A stretch of DNA of 64,000 nucleotides. It comes from Marchantia polymorpha subsp. ruderalis. Lineage: Eukaryota; Streptophyta; Marchantiopsida; Marchantiales; Marchantiaceae. Numbering within the stretch: position 1 is the first letter of the stretch; each line of letters begins with the position of its first letter. A model generated the notes under the pieces. It was not told the origin of the DNA. It searched no databases and worked only from the letters and a program-made list of their open reading frames with translations. The stretch spans positions 15,587,501-15,651,500 of the forward strand of contig AP031355.1 of assembly GCA_037833965.1 (NCBI GenBank). The letters are read 5' to 3'. Position numbers and translations under genes: made by a program. Positions 38,901-52,100 of the stretch are shown here, one piece after another.

Positions 38901-40930
38901 TGTCATTCTCCTAAACTTTCCTCCGGATCCTTGCTCTGTGTATCAGCCACCGATCGGTCGAGCGATCGCGACCAGCGGCGTCAGCGACTTGTCGGATATC
39001 CTCGCTTCATTACTGCTAACAGTGCACTACCGGACTATCCTCCCGGCCCGCCCACTCGCAGGCAGAGCTCAGGCTCGGCTCGGCTGGGCCGGGGGGGGCA
39101 GCGATACGGGCCTAAATATTTTCCTCTTTGGGCCGGCCAATGGCGTCCGAGCACGGTCGCGCGCTCCCCTCCGTCGGATCGGAGATCGGGCGCGGTCTTG
39201 TCGCATATTGCCATTTTTTTCTCGGCGATCCTCCGCAACGAGCTATATCCGTCCCACGGCGTGCTCTCGAGAGCGTTTGAATATGTCAAGAATCTGGCGA
39301 CAATGCCGTCGGATGGCTCATCGGAGGGCCTGGATTCAAGTGTCGGAAAGCCGGCCTTTAAGTCCATCGGCATTTAGCTCGGCAGGTCGCCCCTCGTCTC
39401 GCTCTCGCGCGCGTCTCGCGGGCCTTGATTTAGAGCTGGCTTGATGTTGGAGGCTTGCAAGCGCGGCCTTGGGGTTTTGTTTTCTCGCGGGCGCCCGTGC
39501 ACTTTATGTTCGGAGATTTATATATTTCGCCACGGGTTCTCATCAACCTTATCTGTAAAGGATATGAGTCTTATCCTGCACTGCCCCTTTTATTTCTACG
39601 CAGCCCGGGATTAAACTTCACCCTCTTGCGCACCTTTTTCGGGGCGGAAACTCATAATTCGCACTGCCCCAGCTGCCCGGGCCTGCCCGACGACTCGTCG
39701 ACCGGCCCGTCAAATACCCCACCGCCAACTTAACCACCCGCCCGGCGTCGAATACGGTCGCGACAGGAGCCCGGCCGCTGGACAATGTCCTCACGGTTAT
39801 ATTGCGAGCGTCGTCCGATGGGCGATCGGGCGACGGGCCGGGGTCGGGCCGGCCCCCGAGCGGGCAAGGGCCCGTCGCGGCGCGTCTCCCCGGTGGCACT
39901 TTCCATTCGACCCCAATCATCGCGCAGATATCTGCCCGGTTCTCGAATTCGCCGTTGCCCCCCTCATTGGTGCTCCTGCGGTCTCGAACTAATTTGTCGC
40001 ATGTGAGGGTTTTTGGGGGCCTGGTGAAAGCTATTTTTAACCTGGACTGGTAGGGTCCTTAAAGACGGTCCCATATGGTAGGCCCCGGCCCCACATGGCA
40101 CGGCAAGTAGCGCTAGGTCCCACAGATTTCTTGTTACCTCTTTCTTTTCGCTGGATGGCTGGCTGGCTCCTTCCCTTCTCCCCTCTAGAGTATTAATGCT
40201 TTCACTGTGGGCATTTTGCTCGAAGGCTCCTCATTCTCCCCTCCTCCTCCTCCTCCTCCTTGCCCTCAAGATCTACCGCCAAGAATATCCCGCTCTTCGC
40301 CCCTCCTCCTCCTCCTCCTCTTCCTCCCAGTTACCACGGGGCCTCCCCCCCGCCCCCTGACTTGAGCCCCAGTCTTCTAAATCTCCTTTGCCTCGAGAAC
40401 GAAATGCCAGTGAGAGGCTCTGTCAGTCGTTATTCTCGATTCTCTGGGAGAAATCGCAGGCTCTCTGCTATGAGTTGTTGCTGTAAGGGGGCGAGGCGGA
40501 AGAACGAAGCCAGTCGATTTAATTCGGGGAATTTTCCCTTTCCTCCGACGAAGCCGAGGAAAGGAAGGACAAGCCGAGGCGAGCGGAGAACATCGACGAG
40601 GCCTGACACTCGGGGTTCCGCCCTCTGCTTCGGCCTAAATATAATACTCTGACCCGCCTACAGCGCGCATCGTCTAGGCTGTTGACGTCTCCGCGAAATT
40701 TTCCCCTTGACTTTTACTTCTACCGCTCCCGGGTCAATCTTGCCTCGCCATTACGGATTTACCCTTTCGGTTTGTCGTTTCTGGGACTCTTGACCCCGCC
40801 GGTCCATGTACGTGGCGAAAATACTGTTTTCTTCCTTGCATTACGTGGCGCTGAGCAATACTTGTCATTTGTTTTCTTCCTCCCTCTCATTACTCGGTCT
40901 CCTCGCGTTCACTTGCCAAACTTAAATTAA
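38901..40930. other. GC-rich intergenic region upstream of the MYB gene
   Basis: CpG-rich DNA without recognised coding sequence. CTC trinucleotide runs lie at 40241-40260 and 40302-40325. A 13 bp sequence, ACAGTGCACTACC, occurs at about 38728 and again at about 39018. Confidence 0.4.
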
Positions 40931-41880
40931 CTGATATTTTCTTCTTCTTGATTTACCACAGGAACATTAAAACCTAACAAAAAGATGATTTCAATACAGC
41001 ACAATCTTATCCTTGCGAAAACGTAGGTTAGGCGATGCTCCTTGATATTTTGGGAAAAACATATAAATGAAAAAAATTGGAAGTTAAATCTATCTTACAA
41101 ATCAAAAGATTTGTTATATAAATATAAATTCAAACATATACGTCTTCCTTACCTCATGCATGAAGAGCTCATAACTGTCTGAAATATTGTACCAAAAATT
41201 TCAACTTACTTTATAATCCTCCCAAGGAAGTGAAATGAATTAATATTTATGCAACAGTATTGACTTTCTATATTTTTTTAATATTATTATAAAATATTCA
41301 GTGCATGTACATTCAAAGAACTTATTCATATGTATTTTTCCCTTGTATTTTTGGACAATACGAACATCACTTCCAGGTTTTATTTCCTGCAACAAAAATT
41401 CTGTGAGAATGTGTTTCTCTTCATATAGAACTGAATGACATCCTTTGTAAGTTTTCAAATAAATGAAGCTGAAAAACACCTACAAAAACATAAGCTCTTT
41501 CGAATATTAATGGAAGAGACGATCAAAAATTGTTCGTACGAATATTCAAATTGGAGCACTGAAATTGGAAAACATATTGATTTCTTCGTTGTTACAATGA
41601 CGATATTTGTTTGAAATATCTAAAAGATTTGAATCGAAATTCGTACTTGGCAAACACTGTCAAGTTTCCCTGAATTTTGTCGGCTCTTGTCATTCGCTCA
41701 GAGCTAAGTCATTCATTTCCACGTTCGTAGATGCGGAACGAGTGAAAAACAAAGCAAAAATGTGATTTAAAAACTTAAACTGCTATCATCGAATCAGATA
41801 ATTATAGTTTTCTGCACATTTCTTCTTGATTTGAATGTAAATGTTTGGAATTTGGAGTTTGTTTATACTCGTGAGGTGCA
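40931..41880. repeat. AT-rich island ending in a palindrome
   Basis: AT-rich block with no recognisable protein. Its right edge coincides with the 24 bp palindrome at 41857-41906, where composition returns to normal. Confidence 0.4.
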
Positions 41881-41906
41881 AGTGCACCTCACGAGTATAA
41901 ACAAAC
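41857..41906. repeat. perfect inverted repeat, 24 bp arms with a 2-base spacer
   Basis: The left arm 41857-41880 (GTTTGTTTATACTCG onward) is the exact reverse complement of 41883-41906, separated only by AG. Such a near-perfect palindrome is rare by chance and can extrude as a cruciform. The right arm overlaps the end of the minus-strand frame at 41889-42194. Confidence 0.93.
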
Positions 41907-42469
41907 CCTTGCAAAGGTAGAATTACTTCCCTTATCTTCCTTCGTGCTATATAACTTGTTCCCTTCGGGCCTCTGTTCCAAAACGCTGAAATGCGTCAGA
42001 ACATCTCGGACTAGATATAGGTGGCCTCCCTGGTAGAGGATTTGTGGGCTCGATCGGAAAGTGTTGCAAATATTGGTTTCCTCAACTGAGAAATCCTCGG
42101 TCATCACTTGCACATAGGGGATGGACCGCCAATAAATTGCAGCGGCCTCAAATTTGAGACCCCGCGATGTCACTCCACAGTATAGTTCACACTTCTAAGA
42201 ATGTCCTCGCCCTGAAATTGCAAGCAATATTCAAGACGAGCTCTTGACATGGGAAAGAGACGCAGAACAATATGCATCGGAGATAATCGGGCAGTGTACG
42301 AGGAATTGCTGTGTGTACATCCTGCTGCGTACCATGTCTTCTCCGATGTTTTCTCAAGCAAAGGCCAGACTCGAGGGCTGAGAGGAAATGAATTCATGAG
42401 GAGCTCTGGCTGTCCCGTTGCGCTTTCCACGGGCAGTAGGTGCCGGGCCTCACTTATGGCAACCGGCAA
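41889..42469 (-). pseudogene. protein-like reading frames in two phases, unknown family
   Basis: One frame is open from 42469 to a TGA at 42170-42172 (PVAISEARHLLPVESATG onward). A second frame is open from 42194 to a stop at 41889 (KCELYCGVTSRGLKFEAAA onward, then IYWRSIPYVQVMTEDFSVEE). The second begins right after a TTAG that could be a splice acceptor. Composition looks protein-like and not low-complexity, unlike most frames nearby. I do not recognise a family. It could be two exons of an unrecognised gene, a frameshifted relic, or chance. Confidence 0.25.
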
Positions 42470-45400
42470 TTTATCTGACAGGGCCGATGCAGGTGACAGT
42501 CTGTTCCCCGCTTACCTTGTCTCGATAGTACCCCCGACACGTCTCTCAGTACTTTTCTCCGGCTAACGGGCGTTTCTTTGTTCTTCGCCTGTCATATTTG
42601 CCGGCAAGGCCTCCATATCGAAGAACGTCAGACATGTGCTTCTCTCGCTCCTTCCCACTGTACAATCTAAAAATACCGGGGGGAGGGGATGGGGGGGGAG
42701 GGGGAAAAGCTAACAGTAAGGGGGATGTCACACGTTTTTCTTCCTGCCGTATGCCGTTCGTTCCTGCGCTGCTTTGGTTCCTTCCGTTGCGCCTCGGTTG
42801 CCTCCGGCAACCGAGGGCTTCACGTCCGAGGTCAAAGGGCCCCGGCCATTCCACGTAACACGAACCTCCCGCCACGTAGATTGCCAAGTTCAAACCAGCC
42901 GCTGTTCGTACTCCCAGTTGTTGACAGCGGACGCAGAAAGACGCAGAAATGTTCTTTCGACATATTCTTCTCGCCTGCCACGTCGGTGCGGTACGTCGAG
43001 TGTAGATGCTCAGCGGGCGTGAAACTGCCCCATGAATGCCCTGCGCTTTCCACGTCGAGCGCTCTCAAGGCCAGATCGGCATGTGCGAGTTTCACACACT
43101 TTCCTCGTTCGGCCTTTTCTGGATCCCTCCTCCTTCCGCCTTCCTTTTCATGCAGATTGCCATGGGATTTCGACTTCCTCCGCTGCGGCCTTCCCATGAA
43201 GTCACTGCGAGCGGTACTTTTCGCCTGGTCCGTGTCATGCTTATTCCTTCGGCCACAAAAGGAGCCACTTCAAAGTGCCGGTAGGGCGGACGTTGGCACT
43301 TGTGTTCGGGTCCTGGACTCTCGTCCCGTCCCGTCCTGCCCTGTGCCGTCATGGCCGAGCGGTGAGATGAAGAGAGCGTCGACCCGTGAAAAGCACGAAG
43401 AATCCGAACAAAAGGAGGTGGAAGCTCAGACCCAACCCCGTACGAAACCCACTCGTGGGTCGGTTCTTGGCCTTCGTCGATGAAGCGATATAATTCTTGT
43501 TATGATCCGGGGAGCGCAAGTGCTGAAGCAGCTCATCTCGGACTCGAAAGCCTAGAAGTTGAGAACGTGAGCAAAAGAACATGAAACCCTAGACGACAGA
43601 GGGCCTATAGAGCTCCCTTTCCCCCCAGAAAAGAAGAGAGAAAGAAAGAAAGTAAGAATAGAGCGATTTATGGGACTGCTGTTTTGATTCCAAAGCGAGT
43701 TCCACCATGGGCACAATAATTACCGGCGACTTTACTTTTCCTCTACAGGAGAACGGAGCCCCACACACAAGTGACAAATTCCACATTCCACATTCTCTTC
43801 TCTTCGCTCCCCCCCTACTACAATGACTGCTATGGCAGCTTGACTCGGCCTTAGCTCTTCAGAGCGCACGGCCGAAATGTGTCCGGTATATTCCACATCG
43901 ACGTCATACAGTTTGTTTCTCACGCGTACATGGACCATCGAAAGGACGAACTTGTTCACTCAACATGTGCTCTGTAGGGCGGAGGCGAGGCGAGGCGAGC
44001 TTGGAGCTTTGGAACACTTGGAACCCACCATGAAATCCCCCATTCGTGGGGCTGGCGCAGGTTTCGAGATGTAGTGATGCTTCTGTTCATGCGCGATGAA
44101 TAAATAGGGCACCCGTCGCCCCATACAAAAGATACAAAGAAACAAAGATCAGCTCAACAAGGCCTTTTCTCGAACAACTTATGGATCTATAGTTTTCCAT
44201 AAAATATGATATCGAGAATCGTGGTGTCCTTTTGGATATGTTTCTTTATACCCAAACTGCGTGTTTCCCACATGCGGGTTTCTGAGCGTTGTCAGACTCC
44301 TTCGGCGAGCGATATAAAAACGTCCCCAAGAATTTGGGTGCTGTGACGAGCTTTGCACTCGTCTGACCTATGCACTCGCATGCCTCCTCCTGCCTTAGGA
44401 GTCTCTTCGCTTCCAAAGGGACGTGCGTCCTTTCTTCTTGCCCACCATTACTCCCATAATATTCTCCATCAGAAGGAGCCTCAGATGATCTATTGTTGTG
44501 CTTTGAGGAAGGCTCATTAGTGCCTTCGAAAGAGAGCTAGACGACACAGCCTCGCGTCCATCATTTTCAGGTAACCAGCTATTCCTAGAACAAATTTGCT
44601 GATTCACGGCTTAGCGAGCTTTGGGTTCAAATAATATACCCGGACACTAGTTCGGTCACTGGTCCATTAATTTATGTTAGTACTCTAGAAGAATACGTTT
44701 CACGAGAAGATGTAGGCGGTGGGCAGGCACGATAGGTATGAAGTGTGTTTGCAAATGGCGAGACGGATTTACGGTCAGCGGCCACTTGATTTGTTGAATA
44801 CGTTGTAATAACGATGGCAGTCGAGCCAGGACCATAATCACGATACGCAAATCCACTGTTAAGCATGATCAGCTTTGAACTAACAAAATCCCCTACGGTA
44901 GTGCGGTAGCATCTCTAACGGTATCTTCCACCTTTTGTGGACGTGTTGCACATTCTCCCAGCCCACGTGGAGAAATCAAAATCTCTAACACTGTCAGAGG
45001 CGGCAAATGTGAGGTTAATGAGATCCGTATGGGAACGTGACGGCTTAGTGAGAGTGGTTACGCTGATTCCTACGTCTTCCGTTGCAAACCCACTGTAGAC
45101 GCAAAATTTGGATGCCCAGAGACAACAAGAGCTGCGATGGTATGGTCCTCTCCGCTTGGAGGGGACCGACTGCTAGAGATAACACAAGTTAGGGAACTAG
45201 AAGGGCTGATCATTGATGCTCACCTCGTAGTTGTAGTCTTCGTACTCTTTTCCTTTGCGCATGAATTCCTGCAATATCCGGGGCCGAAAGAGCAATCGAA
45301 TTCGAAATGAGGATGCCCATCCGAGTCACAAGAGGAGTAACGGATTTTTCTTTTCACACAACTCTTGTTCCACGACATCCTCTCGCTCCATTCGCTCTCT

Positions 45401-46850
45401 TCCTTCCGAACGACCTAAAAGCAAAACTCGGCCAAAAGCAGTCCCAGACTTGATCGTACAGGACACCGATTCCTGATGGAATTCAATCATCTCAAAAGGT
45501 CTAGGCTCCAACACAACGCTCCTCGATGGTATGGCCCTCAAGGATCATGCCCTCGACTTAAAAGTATATGCACCCAAAGGGTCCAAAGATCCAAAGATCC
45601 AAAGATCGTACTTGCTTCCTGGGGGGTGGAATGTTCCGTCTTCAATGGTGGAAGAAGAAACTTTGGTACAAGTACGCCTCGACACTGACACTTGGAGAGT
45701 TCGAGAGTGCCCACTCGTAAAGACGTGAGACTCGTAACAAACCGCAACAGCGACAGCAACAGATCTCTCCCCCACCCCCGTCCCCCCGACTTATCATTTA
45801 TAGAGACGTTCCAACATTCAACCCCAACAGATTCCTTATATATCGTACGAGATTTTACGGTGTCGGGCCGGACCGCCAGCCGGGAAGTGAGATCATCGCC
45901 AAAAGCTGCCGGGAGAGACGACGTTAAGCTTCCAGGCAGCGGCCCGGTAGCCGGAGCTGCTCGCCGGCATGGAGAAAAGAAAAGACCGTGCAGCTGCTGC
46001 GCCTGGGCTCACCTGACCTGACCCGACCTGACCTGACCAGACCTAGCCTGGCTGGGCCGGGCCGGGCCGGGCGACTGAAGGAGGGCAGGTGGTTGGAATC
46101 CCAAAGCGCAACGGATCCACGGTGCGTCTTGATTTTAGAAAAACACCAGTGGGCCCCACTTCCGTCCTCACTGACTGACTGCCCCATCGACTGGCGGACT
46201 GACTGACTCGCTGCGTCGCTCTCTCCCTCGGAGTCCCTCGCTCTCCGCTCCCTCCTTGCGGCTACAGTTGGGACGGGGGCGGGGCCACCACGTGGGGCCG
46301 TGAATCGGGGGAGGAACAGAGTTTTACCCGCGCGGTGTTTTGCACTTCGGGCCTCGGGCATTTGACTTGCACTTGTACAGCGCTCGGCTGCTCGATTGCA
46401 TGGGGCTCCAATTTGTTGTCCTTCATGGCGCTGCGGTTTTGATTCCGTTTCCGGAGACAGCTTGCGAGGCAGCGAAGGAAGGGGGACAGTGGGCAGCCGC
46501 TCGGATGCAAAACGTTTCTATTCGCTTGAGCGTCTTTCTTTCAGCAATCCCACTCGATGGAGGACGCAGGGAGAGGGTCGGGGAAAGCAAGCACGGCGCA
46601 GAGGAAGTTTCAGACCTTTTTTTCCAGACGGAGAGGAAGAGGAAAAGGAAGCACTCCGAACGTTGGATCATGATGACTACGGAGCGACTAATTCGATTTG
46701 CTAGCGCCAGGTTGGTGGAGTCTGTGGACCGTCACGGTGACAATCGAGATTCGAGTCAAAGGGTGGGGATATAGAGGAAAGATGATCGATGCTGCTGCTA
46801 CTTCTTCTTCTTCTTCTCGTTCGCAAATGTGAGCTGCCCCTTTACATAAT
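42470..46850. other. intergenic, no gene recognised
   Basis: GC-normal to GC-rich DNA. A TATA-like GATATAAAAACG lies at about 44311-44322 on the plus strand without a supported downstream gene. Short repeats: GATCCAAA units at 45582-45607, ACCTG-like units at 46012-46045 and CCGGG units at 46054-46071. Long overlapping frames on both strands at 42689-43483 look like shadows of GC-rich sequence. Confidence 0.45.
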
Positions 46851-49160
46851 AGGACGATGGGCAAAAGTCTGATCGCCTTATGGCATTTCCTTTAACTTCT
46901 AGTGGGGCGAGGTTTGTCAAAGTTCCATTACGATTTTCTTTTGCACATAGAGCTTTTTCACGAGAGATGAAGATAAGGCAAATTTTACTCTAGGATTTCA
47001 TTTATTCCACGATTAGCAGTGATACATTTACCATTTATTTCACGAAGAGGTAAAGAAAGTGTACTTTATCTGTAAAGGGTATAAAATCACCGGGTCTCAA
47101 TGTGTCAAATGTATATGCCAGTGACACATTCTCATGCTACAACCACACGATGTATCATCAGTTTGCTAAAGGTTGAGGATGGATCTACAGACCAATTCGA
47201 CTCTCTAGATTTGTTCTACGTGAGGCTTTATTTTCGGACCAGGTAGGTGCATGTGGATGTTGCAGGTTTTCAGGTTCCCCATCTGTTAGCACCTTGGTGC
47301 CATTAAAAGAATACAATTTGCGGTTCATTTTCTTTAAGAATCCTATTGCTATTATATTTCTTGAGATCATCCATGGTGTTGCATAGGAATTCTTTGGAGG
47401 TCTCGTAGGAGAGATCACTACAGTTCAGAGTGTTGTACCACCCTTCGCCATTGACGTTCACAAAATACTATGATATGATGTTCGAATGACTATCGGAATT
47501 ATGTTTGATCAAATTTTCAACATACTATAATACATCTCATCAAAATTTTATTGCCGCGGAGCTCCTCCTATTAGAAAAGGATCTCGCTTCGCAAAATATT
47601 GATACATAGAGATGGCAAATACGTATTCAGATATCTCTCTGAAGGATTCGTATCTTCCTTATCGTTCTTCACCTAGATCGTGTGGATTTTTTAATGCAAT
47701 CAGATAATGTATATGACGCGAGCATGTGTTTTTCTTTTAATATTATAATCATATAATTTGATTTTTTTATGCATCAACCTCATGGACGTGGGATTAACCA
47801 TTTATCATTGGGAACATTCAACCTGTCATCGTCCAAATCTGAAATCAAATGAGAAATTAATGAATCGACTATAGTTGGCCAGCTATTACATAAACTAGCC
47901 TTCAAATAGGTGAAGGTTTGTCATAGGTTACATATTCTACAACTACGTTCTATAATCACATGAAATGTTAGAGAAAAAAGGGATTCAGTTTTCATCATGC
48001 AAAGCTTTAGTGAGGCAATATTATTGCTTGATATTATTCAATATATACCGAATTTAATCAAACTCTAGTTTTCACGATGAATGTAGTCTAGCAATTGTTT
48101 CGATACTTTTGCATTTTAGATTTTACTTGAAACTGTTTCTCGCTCTTATCGTGATCATCCTGCATTGATGGAAGAAGAGAAGCCTGTATGAATGTTGGTC
48201 AAATATTCCTCAACCTAAATTATTGTAATGACATGGAGACAATTGTAGGCTCTGGTGAACCGTGATATTGATGACTTAATTTAAAAATCATATTGTGAAA
48301 ATCAAGATGAAATATATAGAGCTGCATTCCCTACTGATGCTAACGAGGATAGGGTATCAACCTACCGTACTTGTAACTTTTGGATATATGGACCTTAAGA
48401 GCTAAACTGTATTTCTTTTTAATCAAAAACTTGTATTTTATCTTTCCACGAGAGAGAGAGGAAAGTGCTTGTTGAACAACAATCACCTTACGTGTTATTG
48501 TTGGTTGCATGGTAACCTGATAAAAAAAAATTATGCTTTGAATTGCGAAGATGATATTTAAAAACGAGTCATTGTAGCAACTAGTCTCTTTATAGTAGCC
48601 CCAGGAATGTGATATCATGTTGAAAACCATACCACTACTTGATGATAGACGGATTAAAATTCTATTAAGTTATGACTATGTTGTTATATCATATAAACTA
48701 TATGAGTACTGCATGATAGAGTGACATAACTTTCAATAAGTGTATTATTATATTGTTATATGAATAAACATGTCTTTGATGTGACATAGATGTGTATTGT
48801 GAAGATATATCTAAGCATAATATTCAAAGCGTAACACTCATGGCTGCAAACCAGCTTTCCATCACATTTACACAAATAATATGATCGCTATCAATTAGGA
48901 AGTGGATAGTTGCCATATTTCATTTTTGCTGTTTGTCTTGTTTCCCTGGTACTTCTATGAAAGATAGTACAAGTGTGTCTGGTGCAACTGACCTCCATGC
49001 CACGGCGGTTATGAGAATGTGTTTGGTTCTTTCCTCACTCCTTATATGCATGTAACTACAGATGTAATGGCATCACAGAACAAATTTAGCGTAAATAATT
49101 GACTTGTGCTTTCGTCTCTCCAGAGGTACATTTCACGTCTAGCAGCACAAAGGCCAATCA
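46851..49160. repeat. AT-rich island, probable transposon remnant
   Basis: AT-rich block with only short interrupted frames (for example 47418-47185 and 48630-48340 on the minus strand). No terminal repeats or family motif found by eye. Confidence 0.4.
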
Positions 49161-52100
49161 TCCTTCTTCCTACTCTGAAGGAAAACCTGGATCTTGCAGC
49201 AACAACAAAGTATAAGAAAGAGTGTGAAATTGATGAATTTCCAGATTAAACTGGTGCCTTTCGTCCGTCCATTCTGCTCGATTCACGCATGTATTCAGAC
49301 AAGATGTAAAATTACCGGCTTGACTTCCAGCTTGACTTATATATATATATATATATATATTCCTGAAACACATTCTCGAACAAGTGACCAGAGCTTGGAA
49401 CATTTCTGTTCTGCTGCAAATGTGGAATTTATCTGGAAAGGTTGACTTTAGAGAGGACTAGAACGCGGAGAGAAACTCGATGAAACAGCACACACACACA
49501 CAACTCCTTCAATGGGGCCTTGGCCCTTATCGACCACCGTGATTCATTTCTTCACACTTGTAATGCATACTGACCAGGCGAACAAACGGAAGACTCATTC
49601 AACTTGGACCGAAACGCACCCAAGCCAGGAGTTATGGACCATAATTACAAGCTCCAAGGCCCTCGCTGTTTTCTGAACACGCTTTGATTAGCCCTAAATT
49701 CAAATGCTACCACAACCGTTTCTCCCTATCCGGTTTCGTTGACACCGATGCATGCAGGACTATATTCCTCGTCTAGTTAGGCGATGACGGATCCAGTCAA
49801 ATTCACAGTTTTCCTTCAATGCTGTCCACGCGCAACAACATGTTCTAATTAACAAATCCAGCAAACTCACATGCCTTAATAGCGATGATTCCTGATCACT
49901 TAGCACGAATTATGCAGTTATTCTTCCCCTTCAATGCCCAGCTTCCGGGCAACCACAATGTCCTCTAATGGCCCGTCACGCCACGGGCTCCCACGGTTCC
50001 CCGGCCTCCAACCAACCGCCGAGACAAGGCCTACGGTTCGAACTACGCTACGGGACCTTCCGTTGTCAGACGCTCACAAACACAAACTAGGGTAGGCTAG
50101 CACGGTCACCGGTGTCGCAGACCCACAGACTCACAGTAGTGTTAGGCCGCCTTCCTTCGGGGTTAGAGCTATAACCGAGCGGTTAATAACGTGCTCCATC
50201 TGCACTACGAAATCTCGCGACCTTTCTGGACCTACCGAGTATGAACGAATTTTCTAGATGTGTCAGCTTCGTCCTGGTACTGCAGTGCTGCAGCGTTTAA
50301 GCTGCGCTTGGCCTCCGGAGTCGGCGGTCAGAATCCGTTGAGCTGACTTTTAGCACATACGCGACTGTGGGGTTTAGCGATCAGCGATCAGCGCCGTATC
50401 TGCTCGCCACCTTTCCTTCTGTCCGTCATTCTGCCCTCGCCGGTTTCCCCACCTCTTTACTACCGGTCTTGCCTTTGTCTCTCCACGTTAGGGCCGAAGT
50501 ACCCGACTACTGTTAGTCATCAGATCTGTGCGTCCAGACACAGACACAGCGGAAAGGTTCTCGCATCCAACTCCTCCTTTCTGCCGAGATTTGGAGTATT
50601 ATTTGTTTACAGGAACTCTTCAGAAACCACATTCAAAAAACCATAATGGGTGTGATCATTTCATGTGTTCTATGTATTCACGTGCTTTATTATTTTACTT
50701 AAGATTTACTAATATATTGCGAGAAGTGCCTCGTGCATCGACTCCCTCAGAGAGTCACCTATATATTATACATTTTATTTTATTTTACTAATTATGCACT
50801 TTGTACGTTTGGCGTGGGGATTGTTTTATCGCTCTCCACTGTGTCAAATCCTCCACGTTGAAACGGATTCATCTTTGTGCGATACGATCCCTTTCGGTGG
50901 AAAACGACTACCATCTTCGAATATGCCGACCTCTCTGCTTCCGCGCTCGGTGGGGAGAAAGTATCCGCTTTCACAACCCGATGCACAACGCACTGATAGC
51001 AACGCAGCCGGAAACCTTGTGTCCTGTAAACTTCCGTCCGGCCGGTGCAGCAGCGAGTCACGCCCTTCTTTCGACAACCGATCGTTTATTGTGCCTTCTG
51101 CTTCACTCGAGCCCACCGCAATTTTGGAACTGATCCACCTCATTCAATTCTTAATTTCCTTCAACGGTGACTAGACCCGACAGGGTTTCCACTCGACTTC
51201 TGGCTTCAAGAAACAGCGAAGAGATTAATCCCTCTCCTCGAACCAGAAGACGCCATGTGTCCTACTCCGCCGTGATTCCAGAATGACCGTCTGCCGTCGT
51301 CGTTCGGTGACCGAATACTCCTGCTTGTCTCGAGACCATATGCCGCTGTTTGCGTCGCTACGTGTCCAGGCCTGTCTGTGTTTGTTGTGGCCTGCATTAC
51401 TACGTTCCTGTTGACCTGCAGTAGAGGGGCTCATGGAAGGTCACCTCCACAAATGCGAATTTGAACCTCTTATCTCTAGCGGTGAACCGTGTGCTGGCTA
51501 ACTATTACCGGAGGCCGTTTAACTTGCCCGTCACGGTTTACTATCCACGGTTGGCACTCTCTTACCATGTCAGCAGCGCTCGCCGTCGCTGCTCACTACG
51601 CAACTCGACCCGAAGGTTGGGCTTCAACACCTCAAACTCAGCGGAACCAGATGCGATGCCTCGTGTAATTTGACTCGACATGGTTATTTCGGGTTTCGAA
51701 CTCTTCTCAGCTGTCAACGGCACACGATCAGCATCTCACGTTTGTTGAATCGGTGTACTCCTGTCAACGAACTACGGTTCGAACTCTCGTCACATGTCAA
51801 CGTCAGTGACGTAGCTTCGTTCCAAGGGTTTTCTCTTACCGGGGTTCGACCTCGGCCTCAGTCGGCCGCAGATTGTCTCCAACAAGCTGGACCTAACCTG
51901 GAGTACTCGTCGTCGTGCCACTTTACAGTCCTCCGTAGCTGCTGATTTCTATGATTAATCTTGTAGGGAAGCCCCGCGGCTAGTGAGACAAGAACGGGTT
52001 TCGGTCAAACGATGGAGAGAAAATGTTTATGAATATTTATCGAGGAGGACAGCTTTATGCTCCATTCGTCGCACGCCTGGGAAAATGTGTGATATAAAAT

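Noticed and set aside
42689..43483. 264-codon plus-strand open frame
   Set aside because: GC-rich sequence with overlapping long frames on both strands, low-complexity content and no family motifs.
51549..51805. Recurring GGTT(T)CGAACTC...GTCAAC blocks
   Set aside because: Irregular spacing and weak similarity; not enough to call a repeat family.
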